Virus record (IMG/VR): IMGVR_UViG_3300033148_005191
Location: 19,373-49,234 of that record
DNA: 29,862 bases
Reading direction: 5' to 3' (one strand)
Source: a virus
Part shown: positions 1 through 7,123 of the stretch, piece after piece
Layout of the letters: every line of letters begins with the position of its first letter
Position numbering within the stretch: position 1 is the first letter of the stretch
Notes under the pieces: model-generated
Database searches by the model: none
Seen by the model: only the letters and a program-made list of their open reading frames with translations
Told to the model about the DNA's origin: nothing
Program-made: the position numbers and the translations under genes

Positions 1-105
1 CCTGCGAGAGAAATTAGGGCTATAATAGTAATTGTTGCTGTATTTAATAAATATGGCGAAGAAGAAGAAAAAGAAAAAGAAAAAACCCAACATAACAACT
101 ATTAA
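1..105 (+). CDS. 3' end of a gene entering from the left edge (unknown)
   Basis: Frame 1 is open from the first base to a TAA at 103-105, giving the last 34 residues of a protein whose start lies outside the window. It begins with a hydrophobic stretch (AIIVIVAVF) and ends in an acidic/lysine tail, G-EEEE-KEKEK-TQHNNY. The tail is encoded by the same purine tract that the next gene reads one base later as poly-lysine, so the two genes overlap by 53 bases. Only the C-terminus is visible, so no function can be given. The frame could be open by chance (34 codons), but the hydrophobic-then-acidic composition looks protein-like. Confidence 0.5.
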   Translation, partial: PAREIRAIIVIVAVFNKYGEEEEKEKEKTQHNNY

Positions 106-472
106 ATGTGTTGATTGTGGTATTAATCGCAAAGTCGGCAACGCACAATCTCATTTAATCGTTAGATGCATTGAATGCCAAAAAGAAATGGTTCGTAAAA
201 GAAATCGCGAAGGCTATCGTCGTCGTAAAGGATTACCATTGGATTATGACCCAGATAAGGTTAAGAAAGAAAAAAAGACCGGGAGAACCAAAAAGAAAGA
301 CAAGAGCAGATGGCTCTCCCAACCAGGATCAGAGCCTGAGCTTGATCCTGTGCCTAAAGAATTAATACCAGAATTAACACCAGAAGAAAAAATAGCGCTT
401 GACAAACGCAGAGCTGGTATTATCAAATTGCTTGATTTATTGGATAGTGATTATGTTATAGATGATTGGTAA
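53..472 (+). CDS. small basic zinc-ribbon protein with poly-Lys N-terminus
   Basis: A 139-residue protein if started at ATG 53, which gives M-A followed by nine lysines. Two CxxC pairs (C19/C22 and C39/C42) form a likely zinc ribbon. A very basic middle (about residues 45-95) and an acidic, proline-containing C-terminus ending in DDW follow. The fold suggests nucleic-acid or protein binding, but no specific family is recognised. The start overlaps the upstream gene inside a GAA/AAG tract. A TATAAT sequence at 21-26 could be a -10 box, though its -35 would fall at or before the window edge. The 3' end overlaps the convergent Nudix gene by 17 bases. Confidence 0.75.
   Translation: MAKKKKKKKKKPNITTIKCVDCGINRKVGNAQSHLIVRCIECQKEMVRKRNREGYRRRKGLPLDYDPDKVKKEKKTGRTKKKDKSRWLSQPGSEPELDPVPKELIPELTPEEKIALDKRRAGIIKLLDLLDSDYVIDDW
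58..82 (+). repeat. purine tract, copy 1 (GAA/AAG, junction of two genes)
   Basis: Twenty-five bases made of four GAA triplets, then AAA, GAA, AAA, GAA and a final A. The identical 25 bases recur at 6479-6503. Here the upstream frame reads it as Glu-rich and the gene starting at 53 reads it as the poly-Lys run directly after its start. Confidence 0.9.
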
Positions 473-860
473 TGCGTTGTAACGTTCTTCTGGCCGGGTA
501 GAATAGATTGCCTAATTCTAAAGCTTTATCTATTGGAAACCAATTCAATTTGGTAAATTCGTGGTTAGGTTTCATTCTGCCGCCAACATGTTTGCAGATA
601 ATCAATGACACATATGATTTTTCTTTGCTTGCAAAAGCCGATCTAATAGCATAAGCTCTAAGACCAGTCTCTTCTTTAAATTCTCTCTCCGCTGCTCGCT
701 CAGGAGATTCGTCCGCTTTTATACCACCAGCAGGAAAGCACCACTTACCATTTCTATCATCTTTTGCTGTCGAAATACCAAGCAATATTCTATCTTTATC
801 GTCAAAACATACTGCACAAGCAGATTTAAATTTAGTTTCATGTATCTCGAATAATTTCAT
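456..860 (-). CDS. Nudix hydrolase
   Basis: A 134-residue protein with a complete Nudix box at residues 45-67: G, five residues, E, seven residues, then REFKEETGL, matching GX5EX7REUXEEXGU. The glutamates of REFKEETGL are the expected metal ligands. The preceding WCFPAGG is also typical. The family hydrolyses a nucleoside diphosphate linked to another moiety (NTPs, ADP-ribose, dinucleoside polyphosphates, NAD or capped RNA); the substrate cannot be read from sequence. It is a minimal one-domain Nudix protein at normal length. Its 3' end overlaps the convergent zinc-ribbon gene by 17 bases. No strong Shine-Dalgarno precedes the ATG. A role in nucleotide-pool cleaning or removal of signalling nucleotides is inferred. 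Confidence 0.93.
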   Translation of the reverse strand: MKLFEIHETKFKSACAVCFDDKDRILLGISTAKDDRNGKWCFPAGGIKADESPERAAEREFKEETGLRAYAIRSAFASKEKSYVSLIICKHVGGRMKPNHEFTKLNWFPIDKALELGNLFYPARRTLQRITNHL

Positions 861-884
861 ATTATAGAAAAAGTCTAGCTATGT

Positions 885-2510
885 TTAACTCTCATAAGTT
901 AAACATAGGAATTCTGCATTGCCAATTAAAGTGTTCCCAGCAGAAAGTGCTGTCTCTCGAGTTACCTTTATGCGAGATGGGTCTCCAGCAGCAATCAAAT
1001 CCATATCTATTTTAGTGAATGTAATAAGCGTTACGTTTATTATTCCACTAACAAGATGAGTAGTAGTCGTCTCGGAACGTGCTGCAGCAAACGAATCAGA
1101 ATCAATATTTAATGAATTAGAATTCATTCGTTCCCATGCAACCTCCCAAACCACATCCCCAATTATGGCAATAGCTGTCCAATATATTTTAATAGTTAAT
1201 GTGCCATCATCATAATTTGGATTCATGACTCCTTCAAACAAAATAGATTTATTGACTGAGTCGTCAAAATTAAGAATCCCATGGTTATTTCGTGTATTAA
1301 AAGTAGCAGGATTCGCTAATGTGGCAATGCCTTGTGATGCAGTAAACCACCCATGGGCTTTGCTGCTTTCAACATTTGCTTCATAGCCACCAGTCAACGT
1401 TCCGGATGACCCAATGTTCATCGTGATATTAATTATTTTTATATCGCCATTATGTTCTTCTGAACCAGCATCACGACGCGCTACCTTAAAAGCGATAACA
1501 GCGCCGACACACAATTGAGACGGCCTAATAGATCTAATTACAACTGATCTATGTGGTTGAGTGTCATCATCTGGGTAGATAATTTGTAAATCAGACGCAA
1601 TAGTCTCAATATATCCATTAATTACATGAGCAATTTCGCCACTAGAATCTAATAGAACAGCATTATCAGATTCAGCACTACTCATCGAATAATTTACTCT
1701 AAACTGAGCATCAGAAGTACCATCCCAATTGTCTGGAACAACAAAAAACACTTTTTGTTCGGTATCTATTGATGAAGGAAAATCAATAGTATTAAATTCT
1801 CCTAAAATCCCATCTGTCGGTGCTGGTTCATCAGTATCATGGAAACTGCAATTAAATTGTGATACTACTCTGGACGCTACCTGGCCTGTATAGCGATAAG
1901 AAAATGATATAGTTTGCCAATCTCCTTTATGGCCGTCTCCAGTTAGTGTTGCATCACGCACTAAATTTATAACTATGCCATCGCCACGCTTAAACGTACC
2001 ATTAGATATAGAAAATAGCACATCTCGCGCAATTAGAGTATCTAATCCAGGGCCAGTTCCTGTACTACCGCCAGGGTCAAACTCAACTGATATAGCACCA
2101 GTTGTAGAAACCAAAGCGCCATTAATATCTGCAATTTGTATTTCAACTTCTAGTTGTATAATCTCGCCTGGATCATCAGCAGACATTTTATACACTACAA
2201 GTAATTCAATATCCCCATTATCATAATCATCTGGTATAAAAAATTCTAATTTTTGTCCTCTACGTTCACCAGCCGGATGTGAATTTACTACAAATTCTCC
2301 AAAATCAATTTCATTCGGAAGATTCACATCATCAATTTTTGTAGCCAATTGAATATGATATGATATTGGGCCTGTTGGTATACCAGTTCCATTGCCACCA
2401 GTTGAAAGTTCGAATGATGGGAAAGCCGGGCCGGCTGTCAATACTTCGCCCTGGACAGTACCAAATGGCTGTTGCATTTGATCCGGTCTTGGTCCTCTTT
2501 GAGATGGCAT
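885..2510 (-). CDS. virion-like protein with three beta-rich repeats
   Basis: A 541-residue protein with low Cys and many T/S/G/N/D residues, typical of extracellular beta-structure. Three homologous segments can be aligned by eye at about residues 66-205, 237-365 and 410-541. Each opens with an IDF or LNFD motif, then a (V/I)PD-x-(W/Y)D or NPNYDDG motif, then a Y-x-MS or YWTA strand. The first ends in GDWQTISFSYRYTG and the third carries GDVVWEVAWERM. Such modules occur in phage tail, baseplate and head-decoration proteins. The start is ATG with GAGG eight bases upstream. There is no signal peptide. The exact role is unknown and no enzyme motif is visible. Confidence 0.7.
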   Translation of the reverse strand: MPSQRGPRPDQMQQPFGTVQGEVLTAGPAFPSFELSTGGNGTGIPTGPISYHIQLATKIDDVNLPNEIDFGEFVVNSHPAGERRGQKLEFFIPDDYDNGDIELLVVYKMSADDPGEIIQLEVEIQIADINGALVSTTGAISVEFDPGGSTGTGPGLDTLIARDVLFSISNGTFKRGDGIVINLVRDATLTGDGHKGDWQTISFSYRYTGQVASRVVSQFNCSFHDTDEPAPTDGILGEFNTIDFPSSIDTEQKVFFVVPDNWDGTSDAQFRVNYSMSSAESDNAVLLDSSGEIAHVINGYIETIASDLQIIYPDDDTQPHRSVVIRSIRPSQLCVGAVIAFKVARRDAGSEEHNGDIKIINITMNIGSSGTLTGGYEANVESSKAHGWFTASQGIATLANPATFNTRNNHGILNFDDSVNKSILFEGVMNPNYDDGTLTIKIYWTAIAIIGDVVWEVAWERMNSNSLNIDSDSFAAARSETTTTHLVSGIINVTLITFTKIDMDLIAAGDPSRIKVTRETALSAGNTLIGNAEFLCLTYES

Positions 2511-2520
2511 TATGCTTGCC

Positions 2521-2640
2521 TCACGAATAGTCTACTACATTTATTTTTGGATCTATGAACTTGATGCATTTATTACAAACTCCATTAAAATCAATCACAT
2601 CGCCACCACACAACATATATCTACAATCCCCGTGACACAG
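2521..2640 (-). CDS. candidate Cys-rich frame directly after a TGA stop
   Basis: The reading frame of the gene at 2641-3618 continues after its TGA for 39 codons to the next TGA. The product would carry cysteines in the pattern C-x3-C-x4-C-x10-C-x2-C (LCHGDCRYMLC, then VCNKC), followed by a short tail ending VVDYS. This looks like a small zinc-binding module. The first codon after TGA is CTG; the only in-frame ATG is at 2616, giving 31 residues. It could be a separate tiny gene, a readthrough extension, or the relic of a longer protein cut by a point mutation. A clear Shine-Dalgarno for a separate start is not evident. Confidence 0.35.
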   Translation of the reverse strand: MCHGDCRYMLCGGDVIDFNGVCNKCIKFIDPKINVVDYS

Positions 2641-3618
2641 TCATTCTTCAGTAATCTTTTGTCCATCTCTACAATCCAATCCTAAGGTTTTCTTATGAAC
2701 AGTCGCATTGGTTATCAAATAAGCTATCCTAGCAACAATTCTATTTTCAATAGAAGCATTTCTAGACCTATTGCTAAGTTCGTTCCACGCTTTTTCATGC
2801 GAATTAACCTTTATACCAAAATCGCTCAATATTTCAGCCATTTGTGGAGCTATATTTATTGGCATTTTATCTTTCTGCGACAATTCTGGCTCTACGAACT
2901 TAGACACTATATAATGATCTGCGGATTGATGATTCTTAGATCTCCAATATAAATCATCTTTATCACCCTTCTTTTTCTTCGGACGATCTACATAATAAGT
3001 AAATTTCTTCCCTGTTTGTGGATCGACTCCAATCCTTTTACATTCTTTTGGGAAGAAATCCCAACTATCCATTTGTTTGTTGCGATAAATCTTTATGCTA
3101 TCGCGTTCTCTTTTACCACTAGTAGCAGCAATATAACATCTCAACGCCAATAAAATTCTAGCTTCATCAGTGATAGCTTGTTGAAGCATTGCACCATATG
3201 CTTCAACACCGATAATATTCATAGAATTCTGCACAAAATCAAATAAAATCTTATCCGCATCAGATTCTACCTGTGAAAGAGAGAATGGAGGTGGAATTTT
3301 AGGATTCTCTATATCGTCTTTCCAATCAAGCCAGGCTAAAGAAAGCTTCCTCTTTATGACCGATAATTCTTCGACCGATAATTTCTGATATGCAAATTTA
3401 TCTATATCACAATGCATATTCCATAATTCATGAGGATACAATTTTCCAGCCCATACAGCGTCTAGATACTCAGTAGACTGTGGCTCTTCTTCTTTTATAA
3501 CCTTCTTAGGCTTCTCTGTGGCCGGGAGTTGCTTTTCTTGCAGCTTATAGTGTCCTGTAGCCGCCTTCTTTCGGTCGAAACCCCTCTGTGCAATATTCTT
3601 CTTAGGGAATCTTAACAT
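2641..3618 (-). CDS. unknown protein, 325 residues
   Basis: A soluble, charged protein that I do not recognise. Its N-terminus (MLRFPKKNIAQRGFDRKKAA) is strongly basic, with a Lys/Pro/Glu-rich stretch to about residue 45. A mainly helical middle (residues 60-160) and a basic segment with PKKKKGDKDD near residue 215 follow. The C-terminal third is helical. No catalytic motif is visible. The gene is divergent from the nucS-like gene; only about 30 bases separate the starts, including a 10-base palindrome TACATATGTA and a TATAAT four bases before this ATG, so a near-leaderless transcript is possible. See the Cys-rich frame that follows its stop. Confidence 0.75.
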   Translation of the reverse strand: MLRFPKKNIAQRGFDRKKAATGHYKLQEKQLPATEKPKKVIKEEEPQSTEYLDAVWAGKLYPHELWNMHCDIDKFAYQKLSVEELSVIKRKLSLAWLDWKDDIENPKIPPPFSLSQVESDADKILFDFVQNSMNIIGVEAYGAMLQQAITDEARILLALRCYIAATSGKRERDSIKIYRNKQMDSWDFFPKECKRIGVDPQTGKKFTYYVDRPKKKKGDKDDLYWRSKNHQSADHYIVSKFVEPELSQKDKMPINIAPQMAEILSDFGIKVNSHEKAWNELSNRSRNASIENRIVARIAYLITNATVHKKTLGLDCRDGQKITEE

Positions 3619-3648
3619 GTGTATTATATTTACATATGTACTTAAATC

Positions 3649-4293
3649 ATGGATCGAATAAGAGTGGAACAGCCATTCATGTTGTATGCGGAATGTACTG
3701 TAAATTATGATGGAAGAGCAAAATCAACTCTAGAAAATGGTAAACACTTAATTATACACAAAAACGATGGTACATTATTAATTCATGGCGGAAGATTGTG
3801 CACGCCACTCAACTACCAGCCGCCAGGAGCTATAATGTACAAAAAGAAGAATAAGTTAATATCTAAACGCAACAATGAAATCATTATTATTGCAATAAAC
3901 GAAATTATTACTTATGAAGAATTACACCAATGGTCAGCAAAAAAAATAGCAATTAGCAAGACAGAAAAGGAACTACGCGACCATATTGTCGCTCATTTCT
4001 ATGAGATATTCGGATTTCATCCTGTAGAAATATATATAGAATTTGCTACACCAGTTGGACATATCGACATTCTAGCTATAGATGAATATAACATATATCA
4101 TGTAATAGAAGTTAAGCGCGGAAAGGCTAGTCTGGCATCATGCAGTCAATTAGAGAGATATTCTAATTATTTTATAGATATAATGAAGACAGTTAGAGAT
4201 TATTTGACTAGTCCTGATATTAGCAAAGGAGCACTAAATTATGCAAAAAAGGTGCACCAAACATGGCTTAAAGTCGAACATACCAATTTATAG
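3649..4293 (+). CDS. nucS: NucS/EndoMS-like mismatch-specific endonuclease
   Basis: A 214-residue protein matching the NucS/EndoMS family from end to end. The N-terminal half has the family pattern C-x-V-x-Y-x-G-R at 16-23, HLIIHKNDGTLLIH at 33-46 and PLNYQPPG at 53-60 (DNA-binding beta domain). The C-terminal half is the PD-(D/E)XK-type nuclease: GHIDIL with D140, EVKR with E154 and K156, and QLERY with Q167 and Y171. The D-E-K spacing (14 and 2 residues) equals that of Thermococcus EndoMS. Known members cut both strands around G-T, G-G and T-T mismatches and work with the sliding clamp. The usual C-terminal clamp-binding tail is not evident. The family is known from archaea and Actinobacteria, so a phage-like copy is notable. 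No clear Shine-Dalgarno precedes the ATG. Confidence 0.88.
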   Translation: MDRIRVEQPFMLYAECTVNYDGRAKSTLENGKHLIIHKNDGTLLIHGGRLCTPLNYQPPGAIMYKKKNKLISKRNNEIIIIAINEIITYEELHQWSAKKIAISKTEKELRDHIVAHFYEIFGFHPVEIYIEFATPVGHIDILAIDEYNIYHVIEVKRGKASLASCSQLERYSNYFIDIMKTVRDYLTSPDISKGALNYAKKVHQTWLKVEHTNL

Positions 4294-4327
4294 TAATTTA
4301 TAACATCCCCATGTCTTTGATTCTGCA

Positions 4328-4401
4328 TGGGCTGAGTGGGATTCGAACCCACATACCATCACCTTATGAGAGTGCTGCTCAACCAATTGAGCTACCAGCC
4401 C
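4328..4401 (-). tRNA. tRNA with CAU anticodon (tRNA-Ile2 or tRNA-Met)
   Basis: A full cloverleaf reads on the minus strand from 4401 to 4328: a 7-bp acceptor stem (GGGCTGG with TCAGCCC, including one G-U), a D arm GCTC/GAGC, an anticodon loop CTCATAA with CAT at 4366-4368, a T arm GTGGG-TTCGAAT-CCCAC and discriminator A. The anticodon stem is weak (G-A mismatch at the top, T-G at the bottom). CCA is not encoded. The anticodon stem lacks the three G-C pairs of initiators. Elongator Met and Ile2 are hard to separate. The C4-G69 pair and the tilS gene 2 kb away favour Ile2, whose C34 becomes lysidine so that it reads AUA. Confidence 0.93.
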
Positions 4402-4471
4402 GACTTGTTTTATATACTATCTTTTTTGTCTGATTTGTTATATTGTATCTTATACAACAACAGAAATCGAT

Positions 4472-5464
4472 ATGAATAAAGACGACACAGAGCTGACCAA
4501 AATACTTAAAAAAAATCCAATAAGAACTAAGACCGCTAGATTAAGAGAATCAAAAAGCTTTCCCGTCTCAGCGGAAGAGCATCCGCATCCTCATATGTCT
4601 GACATTTATTGCCAATGGATGACATCTAATGGATTTTTATTTCAACCGGCTAAGAATACATCATCAATCCTATCGCCTGGAGTATACGATATCGGTGAAG
4701 ATGTATACGGCAATATACATTTTGAACTTATCAAAGTGAATTTGGACGGATTAATTAAATTGCCAGATTCGACTTCTAACAAAGTAATCGATGAGATTAA
4801 AAAATTCTGGAATATGCATGATATTTACAAAAAGCACAAAATCGACTATAAGCGTGGAATCTGTCTGTGGGGTCCTCCTGGTTCCGGCAAATCATGTACT
4901 GTGAAATTTGTTATGCGTGACGTAATCAATCTTGGTGGCATAGCGATAAATTTCACTCATCCTACAAGATTCATTAGTGGAATTAGAATCTTCAGAGAAA
5001 TTCAACCAGATACGCCAGTTGTTGTTTTAATGGAAGATATCGATAATATTATTGAACAATATGATGAATCAATAGTCTTAAATTTCCTAGATGGCATCAA
5101 TTCTATCGAAAATGTAGTATTTTTAGCTACTACCAATTATCCAGAAAAATTAGGAGCCAGAATAATTAATAGACCAAGTAGGTTTGACAAAAGATTCAAA
5201 ATAGGACATCCCAACGCTAACGCCAGATTAGCTTATTTTCAATATTTAATTAATGAATCTGGTATTGAGCCTATAGATCTGGATAGGTGGGTAGAAGATA
5301 CTCACGGATTTTCTATAGCACATCTTAAAGAATTATATGTAGCCACAACAATATTAGGTGACAATTACGAAGATACTATAGGGACATTGCGTGGTATGAG
5401 TGAAAATATGTCTTCTAACAATTATGACGAAAATAGATTTGGATTTATAGATAATGAACACTGA
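4472..5464 (+). CDS. AAA+ ATPase
   Basis: A 330-residue protein with one classical AAA module at about residues 115-265. It shows Walker A GPPGSGKS (134-141), Walker B VVVLMEDID (183-191), sensor-1 TTN (220-222) and an arginine-finger-like RPSRFDKR (234-241) in the second region of homology. These features match the classic AAA clade that includes FtsH-, BCS1- and proteasome-ATPase-type proteins. Residues 1-110 are a separate N-domain of unknown type that would carry substrate specificity. No membrane segment or protease domain is present. It probably remodels a protein complex by ATP hydrolysis; the client is unknown. The 3' end overlaps a 20-codon frame that leads by TGATG coupling into the next gene. 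Confidence 0.92.
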   Translation: MNKDDTELTKILKKNPIRTKTARLRESKSFPVSAEEHPHPHMSDIYCQWMTSNGFLFQPAKNTSSILSPGVYDIGEDVYGNIHFELIKVNLDGLIKLPDSTSNKVIDEIKKFWNMHDIYKKHKIDYKRGICLWGPPGSGKSCTVKFVMRDVINLGGIAINFTHPTRFISGIRIFREIQPDTPVVVLMEDIDNIIEQYDESIVLNFLDGINSIENVVFLATTNYPEKLGARIINRPSRFDKRFKIGHPNANARLAYFQYLINESGIEPIDLDRWVEDTHGFSIAHLKELYVATTILGDNYEDTIGTLRGMSENMSSNNYDENRFGFIDNEH

Positions 5465-5516
5465 AGATGAAATTCTAGGGGAATGGATTTATTGTAACTT
5501 CAATTTAAACTACTGA
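5454..5516 (+). CDS. candidate 20-residue linker ORF
   Basis: ATG at 5454 opens a 20-codon frame (MNTEDEILGEWIYCNFNLNY). It starts inside the last codons of the AAA+ gene (11-base overlap) and its TGA overlaps the ATG of the next gene as TGATG. The double coupling suggests it is translated, either as a micropeptide or as a device that carries ribosomes to the next start. There is no independent support for a function. Confidence 0.35.
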   Translation: MNTEDEILGEWIYCNFNLNY

Positions 5517-5737
5517 TGGATCAAATGATTAAATTAACTAAAGAAGAAATAACAGCCCTTAAACATGTTGTTCAAGAATTAGCTCGCCGTATGGGGGAAG
5601 ACGAAATAGGAACTTTTATTTATACATCTGGTTCCTTAGTTCCAAATGTAGTAGATCTTTGGGATAAAATACATGATAATAGTTATACTATTGATGAAAT
5701 TGCAGAGATTCTCAAGGCGCAGAGACAAATTAAGTAG
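5516..5737 (+). CDS. small unknown protein, 73 residues
   Basis: The product is predicted to be all-helical, with a Thr/Lys/Glu helix start (LTKEEITALKHVVQEL), a central GTFIYTSGS turn and a C-terminal helix (TIDEIAEILKAQRQIK). It contains no cysteine, membrane segment or known motif. Its ATG overlaps the preceding tiny frame (TGATG) and it follows the AAA+ gene, so it may belong to the same transcript. It could be an adaptor for the ATPase, but that rests on position only. Confidence 0.6.
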   Translation: MDQMIKLTKEEITALKHVVQELARRMGEDEIGTFIYTSGSLVPNVVDLWDKIHDNSYTIDEIAEILKAQRQIK

Positions 5738-5777
5738 AAAAAGTTAAAACTAAATAAACTTTTGATACAATAGCTGT

Positions 5778-6506
5778 ATGAAAATTATTTCTGATTTCCA
5801 TGATTATTATGATTCTGTTATGAAGATGGGCGGATTTGATGATGGAATATTATATCTAAGAAAAAGAGAAGAAGTAGAATCGCCTGGTTTTCCTCTGGTT
5901 GGCGGTTATTGGAAGCGACATACCTGGCTGATTTTCAAAATAGACATTGAGTCATATGTCGTTGGATTTTGCGGAAAGATCTATAGTATAGTCGAATTGC
6001 GAACTGATTATCGTGGCGAACCAAAGAAGAAATTATGTTTCAATGTTGAAGAAGTAGACGAATTCATTAAGTCTTATTTCAAGCAGAAACAGATTGCTGA
6101 CTATTACAAAAAGGGTTGGCCCAAGAGACCATCTTGGCCATCTGAATATCAGCGATCTAAATTTGAGAAATTCTTCAATAAAGTTGAAGAATTAAAGGAC
6201 AAATATGTCGAATTCTTTTTAGAGAAAAAGTGTCCAATTTTCGTTGTCTACTCAACTAAGTATCAGAAAGTAATACTCAATGATCGCCTCGCTGACCTAG
6301 AATTCTTCAAAATCTTCGATACATATACGACCTTCCAGGAACTCCAGATGTATCTTGGGGGTTTGGCTAATCCAGAAAAAGAAATCCCACATGTATCTAA
6401 TGAAGACTTGCTAATCGCAAAAGGCTTTGATAAGAAATGGAGTTTCCGGAGGCCGCCGCAAAAGAAGAAGAAGAAGAAGAAGAAGAAGAAAAAGAAAAAG
6501 AAATGA
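5778..6506 (+). CDS. conserved-looking phage protein with 14-Lys C-terminal tail
   Basis: A 242-residue protein starting MKIISDFHDYYDSVM. From memory, this opening and the C-terminal region (VSNEDLLIAKGFDKKWSFRR) resemble a widespread uncharacterised phage protein family; no activity is known to me. Aromatic and charged residues dominate and no catalytic motif stands out. The protein ends in 14 consecutive lysines encoded by nine AAG and then alternating AAA/AAG codons, a tail that looks like an addition to the normal family C-terminus. Its TGA overlaps the tilS start as ATGA, implying translational coupling. Upstream there is no Shine-Dalgarno, but TACAAT lies six bases before the ATG. Confidence 0.8.
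   Translation: MKIISDFHDYYDSVMKMGGFDDGILYLRKREEVESPGFPLVGGYWKRHTWLIFKIDIESYVVGFCGKIYSIVELRTDYRGEPKKKLCFNVEEVDEFIKSYFKQKQIADYYKKGWPKRPSWPSEYQRSKFEKFFNKVEELKDKYVEFFLEKKCPIFVVYSTKYQKVILNDRLADLEFFKIFDTYTTFQELQMYLGGLANPEKEIPHVSNEDLLIAKGFDKKWSFRRPPQKKKKKKKKKKKKKK
6479..6503 (+). repeat. purine tract, copy 2 (end of the poly-Lys tail, before tilS)
   Basis: Exact 25-base copy of the tract at 58-82, inside a longer GAA/AAG run (6462-6503). Frame 0 reads it as poly-Lys, ending the upstream protein. The frame of tilS reads the run as nine Glu followed by KEKE, directly upstream of and in frame with the tilS ATG at 6503. Confidence 0.9.
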
Positions 6507-7123
6507 TCAGATTGCTTGGAAAAGCCAGAGAAATCAATAATATAGCCGTTTCTGGTGGTATAGATTCAATGGCATCTATACATTTTCTTAGAAACGGCAA
6601 GCATCAACCTACGATTTTGCATTTCCACCATGGTACAAAACATTCAGAAAAAGCACATCAATTTGTAATTGACTATTGCAAATCAAATTCAATAAAATTC
6701 AAATTGGGATTCATCCAAGGACAGAAACCAAAAGAATTGTCTTGGGAGGAATGGTGGAGGAATGAAAGATATAAATTCTTCCACTCATTTGTAGGAAATG
6801 TCGCAACCTGCCATCACTTAAACGATGTTGCTGAAACGTGGCTAATGGGTGCTATTCATGGTAGAACCAAATTGATCCCATTCAGAAACCGCAATGTTAT
6901 TAGGCCATTCCTACTAACTCCACAGAGTGTGCTAAGAGAATGGGCAGAGAAATATCAATTGTGTTGGAGTCAAGATCATTCTAACTTTGATATGCGCTAC
7001 GACAGAAATAGGATTAGGTTAATGATAATGCCAGCGGTCGAAAAGATCAATCCTGGATTTCTTAAGGTAATCTATAAGAAAGTAAGAGAAGCTTATGAAC
7101 AAGAAAATACGCCAGTTACTTGA
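6503..7123 (+). CDS. tilS: tRNA(Ile)-lysidine synthetase, compact form
   Basis: Started at ATG 6503, the protein is 206 residues and consists almost only of the TilS N-type PP-loop ATPase domain. It shows the PP-loop SGGIDS (17-22), HFHHG (40-44), NERYKFF (87-93), CHHLNDVAET (103-112), a RPFL motif (134-137) and DHSNFDMRYDRNRIR (158-172), all in family order. TilS adenylates C34 of tRNA-Ile(CAU) and replaces it with lysine, so that the tRNA reads AUA and is charged with Ile. Cellular enzymes are about 300-430 residues with extra C-terminal tRNA-binding domains that are absent here. An earlier ATG (6437) would add a poly-Glu leader; the ATGA overlap and family start favour 6503. The likely substrate, a CAU tRNA, is encoded at 4328-4401. 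Confidence 0.93.
   Translation: MIRLLGKAREINNIAVSGGIDSMASIHFLRNGKHQPTILHFHHGTKHSEKAHQFVIDYCKSNSIKFKLGFIQGQKPKELSWEEWWRNERYKFFHSFVGNVATCHHLNDVAETWLMGAIHGRTKLIPFRNRNVIRPFLLTPQSVLREWAEKYQLCWSQDHSNFDMRYDRNRIRLMIMPAVEKINPGFLKVIYKKVREAYEQENTPVT

Noticed and set aside
6437-6502. Poly-Glu N-terminal extension of TilS from ATG 6437
   Set aside because: ATG 6503 gives the normal TilS start and an ATGA overlap; the extension lies wholly in the upstream gene's coding and has no Shine-Dalgarno.
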